From Promethearchaeota archaeon (GTDB taxonomy: Archaea > Asgardarchaeota > Lokiarchaeia > Sigynarchaeales > SOKP01): a stretch of DNA of 56,714 bases. Positions 26,520 to 36,005 of this stretch are shown piece by piece. The DNA is taken from the NCBI GenBank assembly GCA_016839635.1, contig JAEOTV010000153.1:1-56714 (forward strand), read 5' to 3'. The translations under genes and the position numbers were made by a program. The stretch's first letter is position 1, and the number at the start of each line of letters is the position of its first letter. The notes under the pieces are model-generated. The model saw only the letters and a program-made list of their open reading frames with translations, was not told where the DNA came from and made no database searches.

Positions 26520-26938
26520 TTACCTTCCGTTCGTTTTTCTATTGTCAATAGCATATTTAAGATATTAATTAGTATTAATAGAAACCCAACAATTCCTAAA
26601 TAGAAACCTATACCTGGATTAGGAAAAGAAGTAATCTCTTGAATAATATAATCAATAAAAAATAAAACAAAAAATCCTAATCCCAAAAGATATATTATAA
26701 CAGATTTAACTTTTAATTCGACTTTATATAATACTAAAATACTTGCAATTAAGCATATCATTCCACTTAATAACGGAAATAAATATAGAAAGGAGTCTTC
26801 TATAGCTATGGTGCTACGGATAATATATTCCTCAATTAGATTATATTCAGAGAACCATGAAAAGAATTCAGACAATAATAAAACTAATGAACCAACAAAA
26901 CCAATGATATAGGTATTAATATACTTTTTAAGTTCCAT
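26516..26938 (-). CDS. Four-TM membrane protein coupled to the membrane regulator
   Basis: 140 residues with four hydrophobic segments (about 9-28, 45-68, 77-98 and 108-128) and a short charged C-terminus (TIEKRTEGN). The stop overlaps the start of the winged-helix membrane regulator (26519) by 4 bp. It may sense or stabilise the regulator; that is inference from coupling only. The family is not recognised. It is divergent from the acyltransferase-like gene at 27072. Confidence 0.6.
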   Translation of the reverse strand: MELKKYINTYIIGFVGSLVLLLSEFFSWFSEYNLIEEYIIRSTIAIEDSFLYLFPLLSGMICLIASILVLYKVELKVKSVIIYLLGLGFFVLFFIDYIIQEITSFPNPGIGFYLGIVGFLLILINILNMLLTIEKRTEGN

Positions 26939-27071
26939 GAAATTTCCTATAAATTTTCATTAAAAATTAAAAAATTATAAAAACTGAAAAAGAATAATAT
27001 TAAAATAAATTTAGAAAATTTTAATTTTTCTTAAGTTTTAAAAATTAATCCTAATAATGATTTGAATTAAA

Positions 27072-28496
27072 ATGGCGTCTCAACCCGGTATAGAAATAGA
27101 AACAGAATCTCCTCCATTGTTTAACTATCTTAAAATGGAGATTCCATTAGAAGATATAAAAGATTATGCTTCACCTAGACGAATTAATTCTATTGATTTT
27201 GTAAAAGGCTTCGCAATTGTTTTTATAATATTAGCTCATACTGCTAGCGGTTGGCTTGATCTTGATTCTTATTACGTATATGGATTAATGTTTGCCTTAT
27301 TAGATATTTTAGGGCCCTCATTGTTTGTATTCCTTTCAGCACTCAGTGTGATATTTAGTATTAAAAGAAAGGAAGGACTTGTACATCCTAAAATAATCAG
27401 GAATAGAGTTTTTACCCGAGGGCTTGTAATGATAATAATTGGAATGATCACTAACATCGCGGTTATTGAGCCTGGTCAAGGATTAGAGATTGCAATTTAT
27501 GGTTGGAATATAATTACTTTTATTGGGGTTTCTCAAATTTGTTCATACTATATTTTAAAAATTAGAAAATCTTGGCGAATAATTATAGGAATAATAATTA
27601 TCATTATCTCCCCTACGATAAGAGCGCTTCTGTATTTGGGCAAAGTAGATGGTAATATCTTATGTATTATCCTACATTATATTATCACCTCTGAAACACC
27701 TCATTTGACTTTAATCCCGTGGATTTCAATTTCTTTTATTTCTACTATTTTTGGTGAATATATATATGAAGCTATGAATAAAAGCACAAAAGATGCGTAT
27801 ATTGGCTTGTTTAGAATATTTTTTGTGTGGGGGATCATTTTTATTCTAATTGGAATTTTTGCGTACTTTCCTGATGGTTTAAATTTAGCAGTATGGGAAC
27901 CTGGGTGGACCTTAGAATGGGTTTCTCCCACGGATCCAACTGATTCCTCAATGATTGGAGGATTATATGAGTATCCACATTTAGTTAATTTAATATATGC
28001 TAATTTACAAGATTTCTATGTAATACCAGGAATGCCTAATTTCCTAATTAGGGGTACTAGTGCTAATATGTTTTATAATCAAGGTGCTGCGTTATTAATA
28101 ATCGCAATATTCTTCTATTTTATTGATATAAAGCAAAAATCAAATAACTTCATCAATATGCTAATATATTTCGGAAAAACCTCACTAAGCTTGTTTCTGA
28201 TACATTTCTTGTTTATCCCCATGTTCCTTCGTCAATTCAATATTCCTTTCTTTCTAATAGTTAGTCTCTCATATATTGGATTTCTCGGTATTTTTATGTA
28301 TATTTGGATGGAATATGGTAAAGGCGTAGGCTCTCCTGAATATTTAATGGTACAACTAGGCAGAATAGGTCAGAAATCAGGTGAAGCAGTTAAGAAGACT
28401 ACTAAAAAAATGTATGCCAAAATTAAGAAGCGTGAAAAAGTTAAAAAAATGGAAGATTTCATGAAAAAATTGAGTAAAGATGCTGGAGACGAATAA
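27072..28496 (+). CDS. DUF1624/HGSNAT-like multipass membrane acyltransferase, copy 1
   Basis: 474 residues with about ten transmembrane segments. The signature RINSIDFVKGFAIVFIILAH followed by LDILGPSLFVFLSALSV is that of the heparan-alpha-glucosaminide N-acetyltransferase/DUF1624 group, which transfers acyl groups across membranes to sugars. The conserved His of ILAH is present. The C-terminal 60 residues are very basic and cytosolic. A close paralog lies at 29988, with a GT87-like gene between them. The acceptor is probably a cell-surface glycan, by inference. Confidence 0.7.
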   Translation: MASQPGIEIETESPPLFNYLKMEIPLEDIKDYASPRRINSIDFVKGFAIVFIILAHTASGWLDLDSYYVYGLMFALLDILGPSLFVFLSALSVIFSIKRKEGLVHPKIIRNRVFTRGLVMIIIGMITNIAVIEPGQGLEIAIYGWNIITFIGVSQICSYYILKIRKSWRIIIGIIIIIISPTIRALLYLGKVDGNILCIILHYIITSETPHLTLIPWISISFISTIFGEYIYEAMNKSTKDAYIGLFRIFFVWGIIFILIGIFAYFPDGLNLAVWEPGWTLEWVSPTDPTDSSMIGGLYEYPHLVNLIYANLQDFYVIPGMPNFLIRGTSANMFYNQGAALLIIAIFFYFIDIKQKSNNFINMLIYFGKTSLSLFLIHFLFIPMFLRQFNIPFFLIVSLSYIGFLGIFMYIWMEYGKGVGSPEYLMVQLGRIGQKSGEAVKKTTKKMYAKIKKREKVKKMEDFMKKLSKDAGDE

Positions 28497-28538
28497 TATC
28501 ATCAAATAAATTGTTTAACATATAAAATAAGGTTTCTA

Positions 28539-29822
28539 ATGTATAAAACACGATTATTTTTTCTGATAGCATGTGGTATTAATCTTTTTTATTTGATCTT
28601 GACTTTCATTTTTTTTTATTTTTTAGACAATCCGCTAATGAATATGAATGAAAATGACTATCTTTCATTTTATTATGCTGGGTTGAATGTTATACGAGAT
28701 TTACCTAATTTATATAACTCCTCGCTTTCACCATTTCCTTTTAGATATTTACCAATTTCTGCTTACTTTTTTACACCATTTTCAATTATGGGATTAGAAG
28801 TAGGTTATTTCGTATTTCAAATTTTCAATTTTTTTCTTAACATCTTAATAATTTATTTAATGTTTAAAATTATTCAAGCTTACAAGAACCTATCGAATGA
28901 CTCTAATTTTAATTACAAACTTAAAGATTTTAAAGAGATTTTTAATAGAGATGAAAATAAATCATTACTTCATCAATATGGAATTTTTTTAATAACATTA
29001 CCACAATTTATGAATTATTTCTTAGGTCAGATAAATATTATAGTAGCTGTTTTTATTCTTTCTTCTCTATATTATTTCTTGAAAGGGGGCTTTAGGAATG
29101 ACTTAATTGGAGGTTTTTTATTAGGATTAGGAATTTTAGTACGCCCTACTTTAATTTTAATCATACCTTTTATAATAATTCTTAATTATAACCGAGAAAA
29201 CAAGAAATTTACACTTAATCTTAAAAATTCTGCTGTTCGATTATTTGGATCTATTATTTTAATAATGCTCTCAGGGATATATTTTATCATATATCCACAG
29301 ATGTTTGCTGATTTTATAACAGTTAATCTTACTGGAGAGTATACATACGCTATTGAAGGAGGTATTGAAATAAATCCGTCATTCAGTCTTACCAGAATTG
29401 TTTTAATTTTCTTCGAATTAATAAGCGTAGAAGTTAGTGGCTTTCTAATTTTTAGTATAATAACCTTAGTTATTTTAATTCCTATATACTATTTATATAT
29501 TCAAGATTCTGATCACCCCTTAAATTTAATAAATGGATATTTGGTTGGAATTTTAGTCTTACTAATTGTATATTTTGATTCTTGGCCTCATCATCTCGTA
29601 GTTTTAACACCATTTTTGATTTTTTTTATACTCATTAACAAAAAATTCAGATATTATAGAATGTTTAAATATCTTCATTATCTTATTGCTATACTCATGG
29701 TCATTTTCTGGGGTTTCTTTTATCTAACCTATCAATTCTTCCCTTTTAACGTTGGTGGATTAATACTCTTGATGCTATTATATTACTGTTTAATTATGTA
29801 TTATAAGAATGAAATTAGATAG
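28539..29822 (+). CDS. GT87/DUF2029-like membrane glycosyltransferase
   Basis: 427 residues with about ten hydrophobic segments. The GT-C-type pattern is visible: an acidic motif after the first TM (NENDYLSFYYAGLNVI), PFPFRYLPISAYFFTPF, GQINIIVAVFILSS and GLGILVRPTLILIIPF, matching the GT87 polyprenyl-phosphate-mannose-dependent transferases of archaea and actinobacteria. It starts 42 bp after the first acyltransferase copy and probably acts on the same surface glycan or lipid. Confidence 0.7.
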   Translation: MYKTRLFFLIACGINLFYLILTFIFFYFLDNPLMNMNENDYLSFYYAGLNVIRDLPNLYNSSLSPFPFRYLPISAYFFTPFSIMGLEVGYFVFQIFNFFLNILIIYLMFKIIQAYKNLSNDSNFNYKLKDFKEIFNRDENKSLLHQYGIFLITLPQFMNYFLGQINIIVAVFILSSLYYFLKGGFRNDLIGGFLLGLGILVRPTLILIIPFIIILNYNRENKKFTLNLKNSAVRLFGSIILIMLSGIYFIIYPQMFADFITVNLTGEYTYAIEGGIEINPSFSLTRIVLIFFELISVEVSGFLIFSIITLVILIPIYYLYIQDSDHPLNLINGYLVGILVLLIVYFDSWPHHLVVLTPFLIFFILINKKFRYYRMFKYLHYLIAILMVIFWGFFYLTYQFFPFNVGGLILLMLLYYCLIMYYKNEIR

Positions 29823-29987
29823 AATTTTTAGGAGATTATTTTTAAAAATCAGAGCTTTTACAACTATACAGCACTAACTTCAATGATAAAGAAAGGTTTT
29901 AAATAGTCCAACGATAAATATTAGTAATATAAAATTTTAGTTTGGAACTATCAGTTTTTTATTTTAAAAGAAAGAGTAGGATTAAGA

Positions 29988-31268
29988 ATGTCTATGACAA
30001 TTGAAGAAGAATTCAACAATGATGATATTAAAAATGATACATCAAAACGTATTGCTTCAATAGACTTTGTGAAAGGAACTGCGATTGTTTTTATAATATT
30101 AGCTCATGCAGCTATTAGTTGGTTGGATAGTGATTGGGTGTATCTCTATGGACTTGTCTTTACTTTTCTGGATGTTCTGGGCCCTTCGTTATTTGTTTTT
30201 CTTTCCGCTTTAAGTGTTGTTTTCAGTCTTAAAAGAAAAAAAGAACTGGTATCTGATAAAGCAGTTCGTAACGGGATTTTTATACGAGGAGGAGTAATTA
30301 TAATTATCGGTATGCTATTCAATCCTATGTCTTTACTAACTGCAGGTGAATCAGTTCCATTCCCTGCCAATTTATGGGGTTGGAACATATTAGTGTTTAT
30401 TGGATTTTCTCAGATCTTTTCTTATTATGCTATAAAATTCAGCAAAATTACACGAGCTATAATTGGAGTACTAATTATTTACTTTTCTCCATGGATTCGG
30501 GAGCTCCTCTTTGAATTCAAGGATACAAACATAGGGATTTCTATCCTACATTTTATTATAACTTCTCCACTTCCTCAAGCACCAATTTTACCGTTCTTAG
30601 CAGTTTGTTTCATGTCTACTATATTTGGCGAGTTTCTTCACGAGGCAATGATAAGAGGGAGTAAACAAGCTTATTATAGGTTATTTCGAATATTTGCAAT
30701 TTACGGTATTATATTTGTTTTAGTTGGAATATTTATAATTGTTCCTAGGGGTGTTGCTTTTAATATATGGGAAACTGGATTATCTCGAGTTGTTCCTGAC
30801 CTAATCGAGCCCTTCCATTCTGCTCCAGGAGTTATTGTGAAATCAGAATATTTACATATTGACTTATTGGCTATCGCGAATCAGCAAGATTATTATCATT
30901 TTGACGCAATGCCAATTTTTATGGTAAGGTGTACGGCTCAAAATATGTTTTACAATCTAGGAGTTGCTTTTTTACTTATTGCAGTATGTTTTTACTTTAT
31001 TGATATTAAAAATAAAACTAATGATGTCGTAAAATTACTTTTATTTTACGGAAAAACAAGTCTCTCTCTTTTCTTAATTCAATATTTATTCTTACCTTTA
31101 TATAGTGGCCAATTTCCAATTTGGATATATGTCCTTGTCTGGATTGGGTATTGTGGATTTCTGGGGTTAATGATGTATATTTGGTTGAAGTATTTTGGTG
31201 GCGTTGGTACGCCTGAATGGATTGTGAGAAAAATCGGAAGTGGCGGAAAACATAAGAAAAAGTCATAA
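29988..31268 (+). CDS. DUF1624/HGSNAT-like multipass membrane acyltransferase, copy 2
   Basis: 426 residues, a clear paralog of the gene at 27072: RIASIDFVKGTAIVFIILAH and LDVLGPSLFVFLSALSV differ from copy 1 at only a few positions, and the C-terminal FYGKTSLSLFLIQYLFLP also matches. It lacks most of the basic tail of copy 1. About ten transmembrane segments are predicted. The duplication looks local but not recent, since divergence in the middle part is substantial. A 165-bp gap with its own AT-rich promoter region precedes it. Confidence 0.7.
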   Translation: MSMTIEEEFNNDDIKNDTSKRIASIDFVKGTAIVFIILAHAAISWLDSDWVYLYGLVFTFLDVLGPSLFVFLSALSVVFSLKRKKELVSDKAVRNGIFIRGGVIIIIGMLFNPMSLLTAGESVPFPANLWGWNILVFIGFSQIFSYYAIKFSKITRAIIGVLIIYFSPWIRELLFEFKDTNIGISILHFIITSPLPQAPILPFLAVCFMSTIFGEFLHEAMIRGSKQAYYRLFRIFAIYGIIFVLVGIFIIVPRGVAFNIWETGLSRVVPDLIEPFHSAPGVIVKSEYLHIDLLAIANQQDYYHFDAMPIFMVRCTAQNMFYNLGVAFLLIAVCFYFIDIKNKTNDVVKLLLFYGKTSLSLFLIQYLFLPLYSGQFPIWIYVLVWIGYCGFLGLMMYIWLKYFGGVGTPEWIVRKIGSGGKHKKKS

Positions 31269-31461
31269 AAGAGATCTCTTTTGGAGTAAAATAAAAAATA
31301 ATAAGGCTATATTATAAAGATATAAATATTTTAAAAAGATATTATGATAATAATAAGCGATGAATTAATTATTATTAAAGTTAATTTATAATATATAAAA
31401 TATTATCAATTAACTCTCAAATTCATTCATTAAAAATTAATCTTATAAGAGGAAACTAACG

Positions 31462-31983
31462 ATGAGCCCAGATTCTCAATATAAATTTAAAATAACCCTC
31501 TTTGGTCCTGGAGGAGTGGGTAAAACATCTCTTTTATTGCGATATATAAAGGATTATTTTAGTGATGACCTGAAAAAAACCATAGGAAGCAACTTCCTTA
31601 TTAAAGATGTGGAAGTTGATGGGAAAAATATCCGTCTGCTTTTATGGGATATTGGGGGTCAACCTCAATTTCATAAACTTAGAACAATCTATTTTAAAGG
31701 CAGTAACGCCGCCCTTGGTGTTTTTGATTTATCTTCTAGCCAAACACTTCTTAAAATTCCAGGTTGGGTTAGTTCTATTAAAAAGACAGTAAAAAAAACT
31801 ATACCAATGTTACTTTTAGGTAATAAAGTTGATTTAGAGAGAGAAATTGATAAAGAAGAAGCAGAAGATTTAGCTAAGAGGTTAAATTGTGAATATATGG
31901 AAACTTCAGCAAAAACAGGAGAAAATGTAGAAATTGCGTTCGAAAAGATCGCAAAAGCATGTCTTCAAGATATAAACCAATAA
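31462..31983 (+). CDS. Rab/Arf-like small GTPase
   Basis: 173 residues, a single Ras-superfamily domain. G1 is GPGGVGKTS (residues 15-23); G2 has the Thr in KKTIGSNF, like Rab TIGxxF; G3 is WDIGGQ, closer to Arf/Rag than to Rab WDTAGQ; G4 is NKVD; G5 is ETSAKTG. The catalytic Gln of G3 is present. There is no C-terminal cysteine or N-terminal myristoylation site, so membrane attachment would need a partner. Asgard archaea encode many such GTPases. No GAP or GEF gene is adjacent. Confidence 0.95.
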   Translation: MSPDSQYKFKITLFGPGGVGKTSLLLRYIKDYFSDDLKKTIGSNFLIKDVEVDGKNIRLLLWDIGGQPQFHKLRTIYFKGSNAALGVFDLSSSQTLLKIPGWVSSIKKTVKKTIPMLLLGNKVDLEREIDKEEAEDLAKRLNCEYMETSAKTGENVEIAFEKIAKACLQDINQ

Positions 31984-31998
31984 AATAATACCTAAACA

Positions 31999-32622
31999 TT
32001 ATTCTTTAATAATATTTAAGTTTTTAAGTTCTCTCAATAATTCTTCTGAATTAGTGTATTTTATACCTACTATTCCTATTTCATTGGCAGACTTTATATT
32101 ATTCAACCCATCATCTATATAAACAATATGCTTTGGTTTACACCCAGCTTTTTTAATTGCATATTCAAAAACTTTAGGGCTAGGTTTAATTAAATGAGTT
32201 TCATGTGATAAAATCAATTCATCAAACCAATCAATAAATTTCCATCCTTTCTTTAATATATAATTCCAGTGACTGGAATTAACATTAGATAAAGCAAGTA
32301 GCTTAAATTGATCACTATCCCGGATTAGTTTAATAATTTCTGCAACTTTGGAATCGTAACCAGATATAATACTGTTAAAAGCATTAAAAAAATCAGATTG
32401 ATCCAACATACATACTTGGAGAAGATCACAAGCAAGTTGATAAAACTCATCATCAGTCATATTTCCTTGATGATACATGTCAGATTGTCTAAAAAATTCT
32501 AACATAATAGGAGTTTGAGGTTTATTTAAAGGAGATTGAAGTATTATCTTATTATAAAAGTTAGAAAAATCTAAATCAATAATTACTCCTCCTAAATCAA
32601 AAATAATTGCCTTAACTTTCAT
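31999..32622 (-). CDS. HAD-superfamily hydrolase (DxGGV type)
   Basis: 207 residues. Motif I is IIFDLGGVIIDLD, motif II is LLALSNVNSSHW, the Lys motif is KPSPKVFEYAIKKAG and motif IV is VYIDDGLNNIKSA. The second motif I position is Gly rather than the general-acid Asp, as in the DLGGV subgroup that includes haloacid-dehalogenase- and epoxide-hydrolase-N-like members. Substrate unknown. It is convergent with the small GTPase gene, 15 bp apart. Confidence 0.88.
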   Translation of the reverse strand: MKVKAIIFDLGGVIIDLDFSNFYNKIILQSPLNKPQTPIMLEFFRQSDMYHQGNMTDDEFYQLACDLLQVCMLDQSDFFNAFNSIISGYDSKVAEIIKLIRDSDQFKLLALSNVNSSHWNYILKKGWKFIDWFDELILSHETHLIKPSPKVFEYAIKKAGCKPKHIVYIDDGLNNIKSANEIGIVGIKYTNSEELLRELKNLNIIKE

Positions 32623-32698
32623 AACAATAAAAATAGGATCTTTATGCTTAAAATAACAGATCGAATAAATATTTTTTTAATAGAAATTAAGAGTTGTC

Positions 32699-34759
32699 TT
32701 AACGTCTAAAATAAATTCTTGTTGAGATCCTTCTAAATGGTATCGGTAATTTGTATTTTGGGAAATTTCTTGTATCTTCTTCTATCATTTCTAGTAATTT
32801 TTCTAACTTGACATTATTAATCTGTTCTGATGTTTGTTTTTTTGAACCAAATGGTTCACCAATTAATCTCTTTCTAATAGAAATTGTTTGATTCTGTTGT
32901 TCTGTTTTACCAATTATTACTGTGTAGGGTATCCACTCGATTTCAGATTGTCTTATTTTTTTCCCTACAGTCTCTTCTCGATCATCGAAATCTGCTCTGT
33001 ATTCTTCCCCATTAATGATGCTAAGTAGTTTCTCAGCATATTCGTTCTGTTCATCACTAACAGTTATAATTCGTACTTGGATTGGAGATAACCAAGTCTT
33101 GAATCCAGGAACTAAAATATCTTTATTTCGAATAGCAGATTCGATCAAACCCCATAAAATTCTTTCCACTGCTCCAGTTGGAGAATTGTGAAGAATAATT
33201 GGGTATTTTACTTTACCATCTGTATCTATAAAAGATATATTATACTTTTCTCTCTTCACCCCATCATTATCAGTCATATATTCCAAGGAGCTTTCAACAT
33301 CAATTTGATTTGTAGCTAATGTAGCACTTTTATTTTGATTGGATAAGACATTTCTTTCAAATTTTAAAACATAATAGTAGTATCTTTGATCCCATAATTC
33401 TAATAATGCGGGATTTTTTTCTGTTTTTATTAAATTTATAATCCAATCCTTGTTTTCTGCATAAAATTCTTTAGTTACTCTGAAAATAACAAAAGTTTTT
33501 ATACCTAAATCTTTTTCAAGATTTTTAATTAATTCATATTGTTTGATAAACTCAGCAACAGAAGATTCTATATCTCTACACAGTGTGTGTAGGTCAGGCA
33601 TGATAAAACCGCGCAATCGTCTTAAACCTGATAGTTCACCTTCTTGTTCTCTTCGGAAATCATATTGTTCATACTCATATGCCCTTAATGGAAGATAATG
33701 AGGTTTTAAATTCATTTGAGAGAATAAATCAAATAAAAGAAAATCACTAGCATATCTTAAAAGGTATCTATCTTTTCCAGATTCAAGCCAATAACTTCTT
33801 GCGGGGAATCGAGCAGTTTGCGCCGTTAATTTTTTTTTCTTTACTGTATACATAATTGGAGTATCAATAAGTATCGCTCCATAATCTATTAATCTATCTT
33901 CTATAAAATTTTTAATCAGATTCTTCATAATGACTCCCTTTGTATACCATCTTAAATTTCCGGCATCAGTATTGGGATCAAAATCTACTAATTCAAACTC
34001 TTTCATTATTTTTATATGAACAGGTTCAATCGCTTTATCTACTTTTCTCGATCCTAATTCAGATTTTAAAAATAAATGAAATTCTTTATCCTTTATCTCT
34101 TTAGGTAGTAAAAGTTCATTCCTTTCGTCAAATTCTAGATTTAATTCCTTACCCGAAGTTGTAATAATCTTAAATACTGAATTTTTAACCTGTTCTTCAG
34201 GTTTTATAGCTAATTTTACGTCTCTATACATTTCAGCCATCTCATGACCTAAACAATCGATCTTAAATGATTTATACCACCCAAAGGGAGAATATTTCGC
34301 TTCTATGCCCTTTTCTTCTAAGTTTTTTGCTATTTTTGGACAAACTTCCATAGCATTTTGATCATTGCTAAGAAATTTACTTAAATGGGCCCATGGATAT
34401 ACTAAAACTTTATCAACACGATATATATCCCGATCTTTAATAAGTTCTAAAACTTTTTTTTGCTTTCCCTTTATTTCTCCTTTCTTAATCTTCAGATTAT
34501 ATTCTCTTATTTCTTCATTTTTTTCTCTAATTTTTTCTGGAAATCCAGTAATTTGTAAGATAGCGGCTTCAATTTCGTTTGCTCCTTGTTTAGATATTAA
34601 ATTAGTGTCATATGTGTCTTGATCTTCAACAGAAACAAAACAAATAAGAATTAAACCTTCCATTTTTATAAAATCCTCTGAGAATTCCTGAGGATTACTT
34701 GTTGCCTCTTTATTCTTAACGACTTCTACATCTTGAGAGTGAATTAATAAGATTTTCAT
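32699..34759 (-). CDS. thrS: Threonyl-tRNA synthetase, archaeal type
   Basis: 686 residues. The N-terminal archaeal editing domain (MKILLIHSQDVEVV, about 140 residues, of D-aminoacyl-tRNA-deacylase type) precedes the class II catalytic core with motif 2 (FRREQEGELSGLRRLRGF) and motif 3 region (NSPTGAVERILWGLI), then the anticodon-binding domain with WLSPIQVRIITVSDEQNEYA and GKKIRQSEIEWIPYTVIIG. A C-terminal extension of about 50 residues follows. Full length. It is divergent from the translin gene. Confidence 0.95.
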   Translation of the reverse strand: MKILLIHSQDVEVVKNKEATSNPQEFSEDFIKMEGLILICFVSVEDQDTYDTNLISKQGANEIEAAILQITGFPEKIREKNEEIREYNLKIKKGEIKGKQKKVLELIKDRDIYRVDKVLVYPWAHLSKFLSNDQNAMEVCPKIAKNLEEKGIEAKYSPFGWYKSFKIDCLGHEMAEMYRDVKLAIKPEEQVKNSVFKIITTSGKELNLEFDERNELLLPKEIKDKEFHLFLKSELGSRKVDKAIEPVHIKIMKEFELVDFDPNTDAGNLRWYTKGVIMKNLIKNFIEDRLIDYGAILIDTPIMYTVKKKKLTAQTARFPARSYWLESGKDRYLLRYASDFLLFDLFSQMNLKPHYLPLRAYEYEQYDFRREQEGELSGLRRLRGFIMPDLHTLCRDIESSVAEFIKQYELIKNLEKDLGIKTFVIFRVTKEFYAENKDWIINLIKTEKNPALLELWDQRYYYYVLKFERNVLSNQNKSATLATNQIDVESSLEYMTDNDGVKREKYNISFIDTDGKVKYPIILHNSPTGAVERILWGLIESAIRNKDILVPGFKTWLSPIQVRIITVSDEQNEYAEKLLSIINGEEYRADFDDREETVGKKIRQSEIEWIPYTVIIGKTEQQNQTISIRKRLIGEPFGSKKQTSEQINNVKLEKLLEMIEEDTRNFPKYKLPIPFRRISTRIYFRR

Positions 34760-34884
34760 GATAAACCCTTATTTTAGTCTTTTAACCAATACTTTATAAT
34801 AAATTCTAAATATTTTTCTTACTTTTGATAAATAATTATATTCAAAATTCGAATTAATTATTATTGAAATTAATTTCTATTATA

Positions 34885-35496
34885 ATGAATCTTAAAAAAG
34901 CTTTTTCAGATATAAGTGAGTTATTAGAGATATTATATCAAGATAGAGAAGAGATATTGAAATTATCTCGCGATCTGATCAGAGAATGTAGTATTGCTAT
35001 AAAAAATACTCATCGAAAAGAGTTTGATGAATTTCAAGAAAGAATAAACATAATTAAGAGTAAACATAAAGAGTTACTAAAATTAATTAACAAAAATCCT
35101 GGAATTTTCTTCAAATATTTAAAAACTCCGGAGCAAGAATTAGCTGAATCACTTGTTTTTTATTCAATTATAAATAAAGAAGAGATTCCATCACCTTTCG
35201 AGTTAATGATTAATCCATTAAATTTTCTATTAGGTTTAGCTGATGTTATTGGAGAGTTGAGGAGATATGCTCTAGATAACATAAGAAATTCTCGTGTTGA
35301 AGATTTAAATTATATTTTAGAAAATATGGATGAGATATATACTTATCTGTTTACTTTGGATTACCCTTCAGGGGTGACTCAAGATTTACGGCATAAAGTA
35401 GATGTTGCTAGAACTCTAATTGAAAAAACAAGAGGCGATATCTCTCTAGCGATACAAATGGATGACGTGAAAAAATGTTTTAAAAACAATATCTAA
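34885..35496 (+). CDS. Translin-family protein
   Basis: 203 residues from the ATG at 34885 (a TTG at 34864 would add seven residues). Translin motifs are REEILKLSRDLIRECSIAIK and the C-terminal LLGLADVIGELRRYALDNIR, followed by the helix with TLDYPSGVTQDLRHKVD. Translin/TRAX proteins form octameric RNA-binding shells; the TRAX partner carries nuclease residues. A catalytic Glu/Asp cluster (E in GELRRYALD) may exist, but activity is not assured. It is followed by ribL-ribK on the same strand with a 40-bp gap. Confidence 0.85.
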   Translation: MNLKKAFSDISELLEILYQDREEILKLSRDLIRECSIAIKNTHRKEFDEFQERINIIKSKHKELLKLINKNPGIFFKYLKTPEQELAESLVFYSIINKEEIPSPFELMINPLNFLLGLADVIGELRRYALDNIRNSRVEDLNYILENMDEIYTYLFTLDYPSGVTQDLRHKVDVARTLIEKTRGDISLAIQMDDVKKCFKNNI

Positions 35497-35539
35497 AACC
35501 AAGTTAATTTATCTGAATTGTATATTTGAGGAATTTTTG

Positions 35540-36004
35540 ATGAGTATTCTAAAAAAAAGGGTATTAGTCGCTGGTACGTTCGATCTTATTCATGCGGGTC
35601 ACATCTACCTTATTAATGAGGCCGCAAAACTAGGTGATGTGTATGTGGTTGTTGCTACAGATAAAAACCGTGAACTATTTTCAGGTGAACGACCAATTAT
35701 TCCACAAGAACAAAGATTAGAAGTAATAAAAAACTTAAAAAATGTGAAGGATGCTAGGTTAGGAAGAAATGACAATGATACACTAAAAACAGTTGAAGAA
35801 ATCAACCCAGATATTATTCTTTTAGGACCTGATCAGAAATATAGCATAGAAGTACTCAATAAAGGGCTTAAGGAAAAAGGATTAATTCATATTGAGGTTA
35901 GAAGACTTGAAATTTACCATGATAAATATGAATTACATAGCTCAAGTTTAATAAAACACAGGATAATTGAAAGAAATAAAGGAAACAAAAAGGAAAATAT
36001 GTAG
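35540..36004 (+). CDS. ribL: FAD synthetase RibL (cytidylyltransferase-like)
   Basis: 154 residues from the ATG at 35540. The nucleotidyltransferase HxGH motif is in VAGTFDLIHAGHIYLINEA, followed by KNRELFSGERPIIPQEQRLEVI and the C-terminal SSLIKHRII (SSSTKxR-like). This matches archaeal RibL, which adenylates FMN to FAD. The next gene, ribK, starts 1 bp after its stop, so the two flavin-cofactor enzymes are translationally coupled. Confidence 0.9.
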   Translation: MSILKKRVLVAGTFDLIHAGHIYLINEAAKLGDVYVVVATDKNRELFSGERPIIPQEQRLEVIKNLKNVKDARLGRNDNDTLKTVEEINPDIILLGPDQKYSIEVLNKGLKEKGLIHIEVRRLEIYHDKYELHSSSLIKHRIIERNKGNKKENM

Positions 36005-36005
36005 A

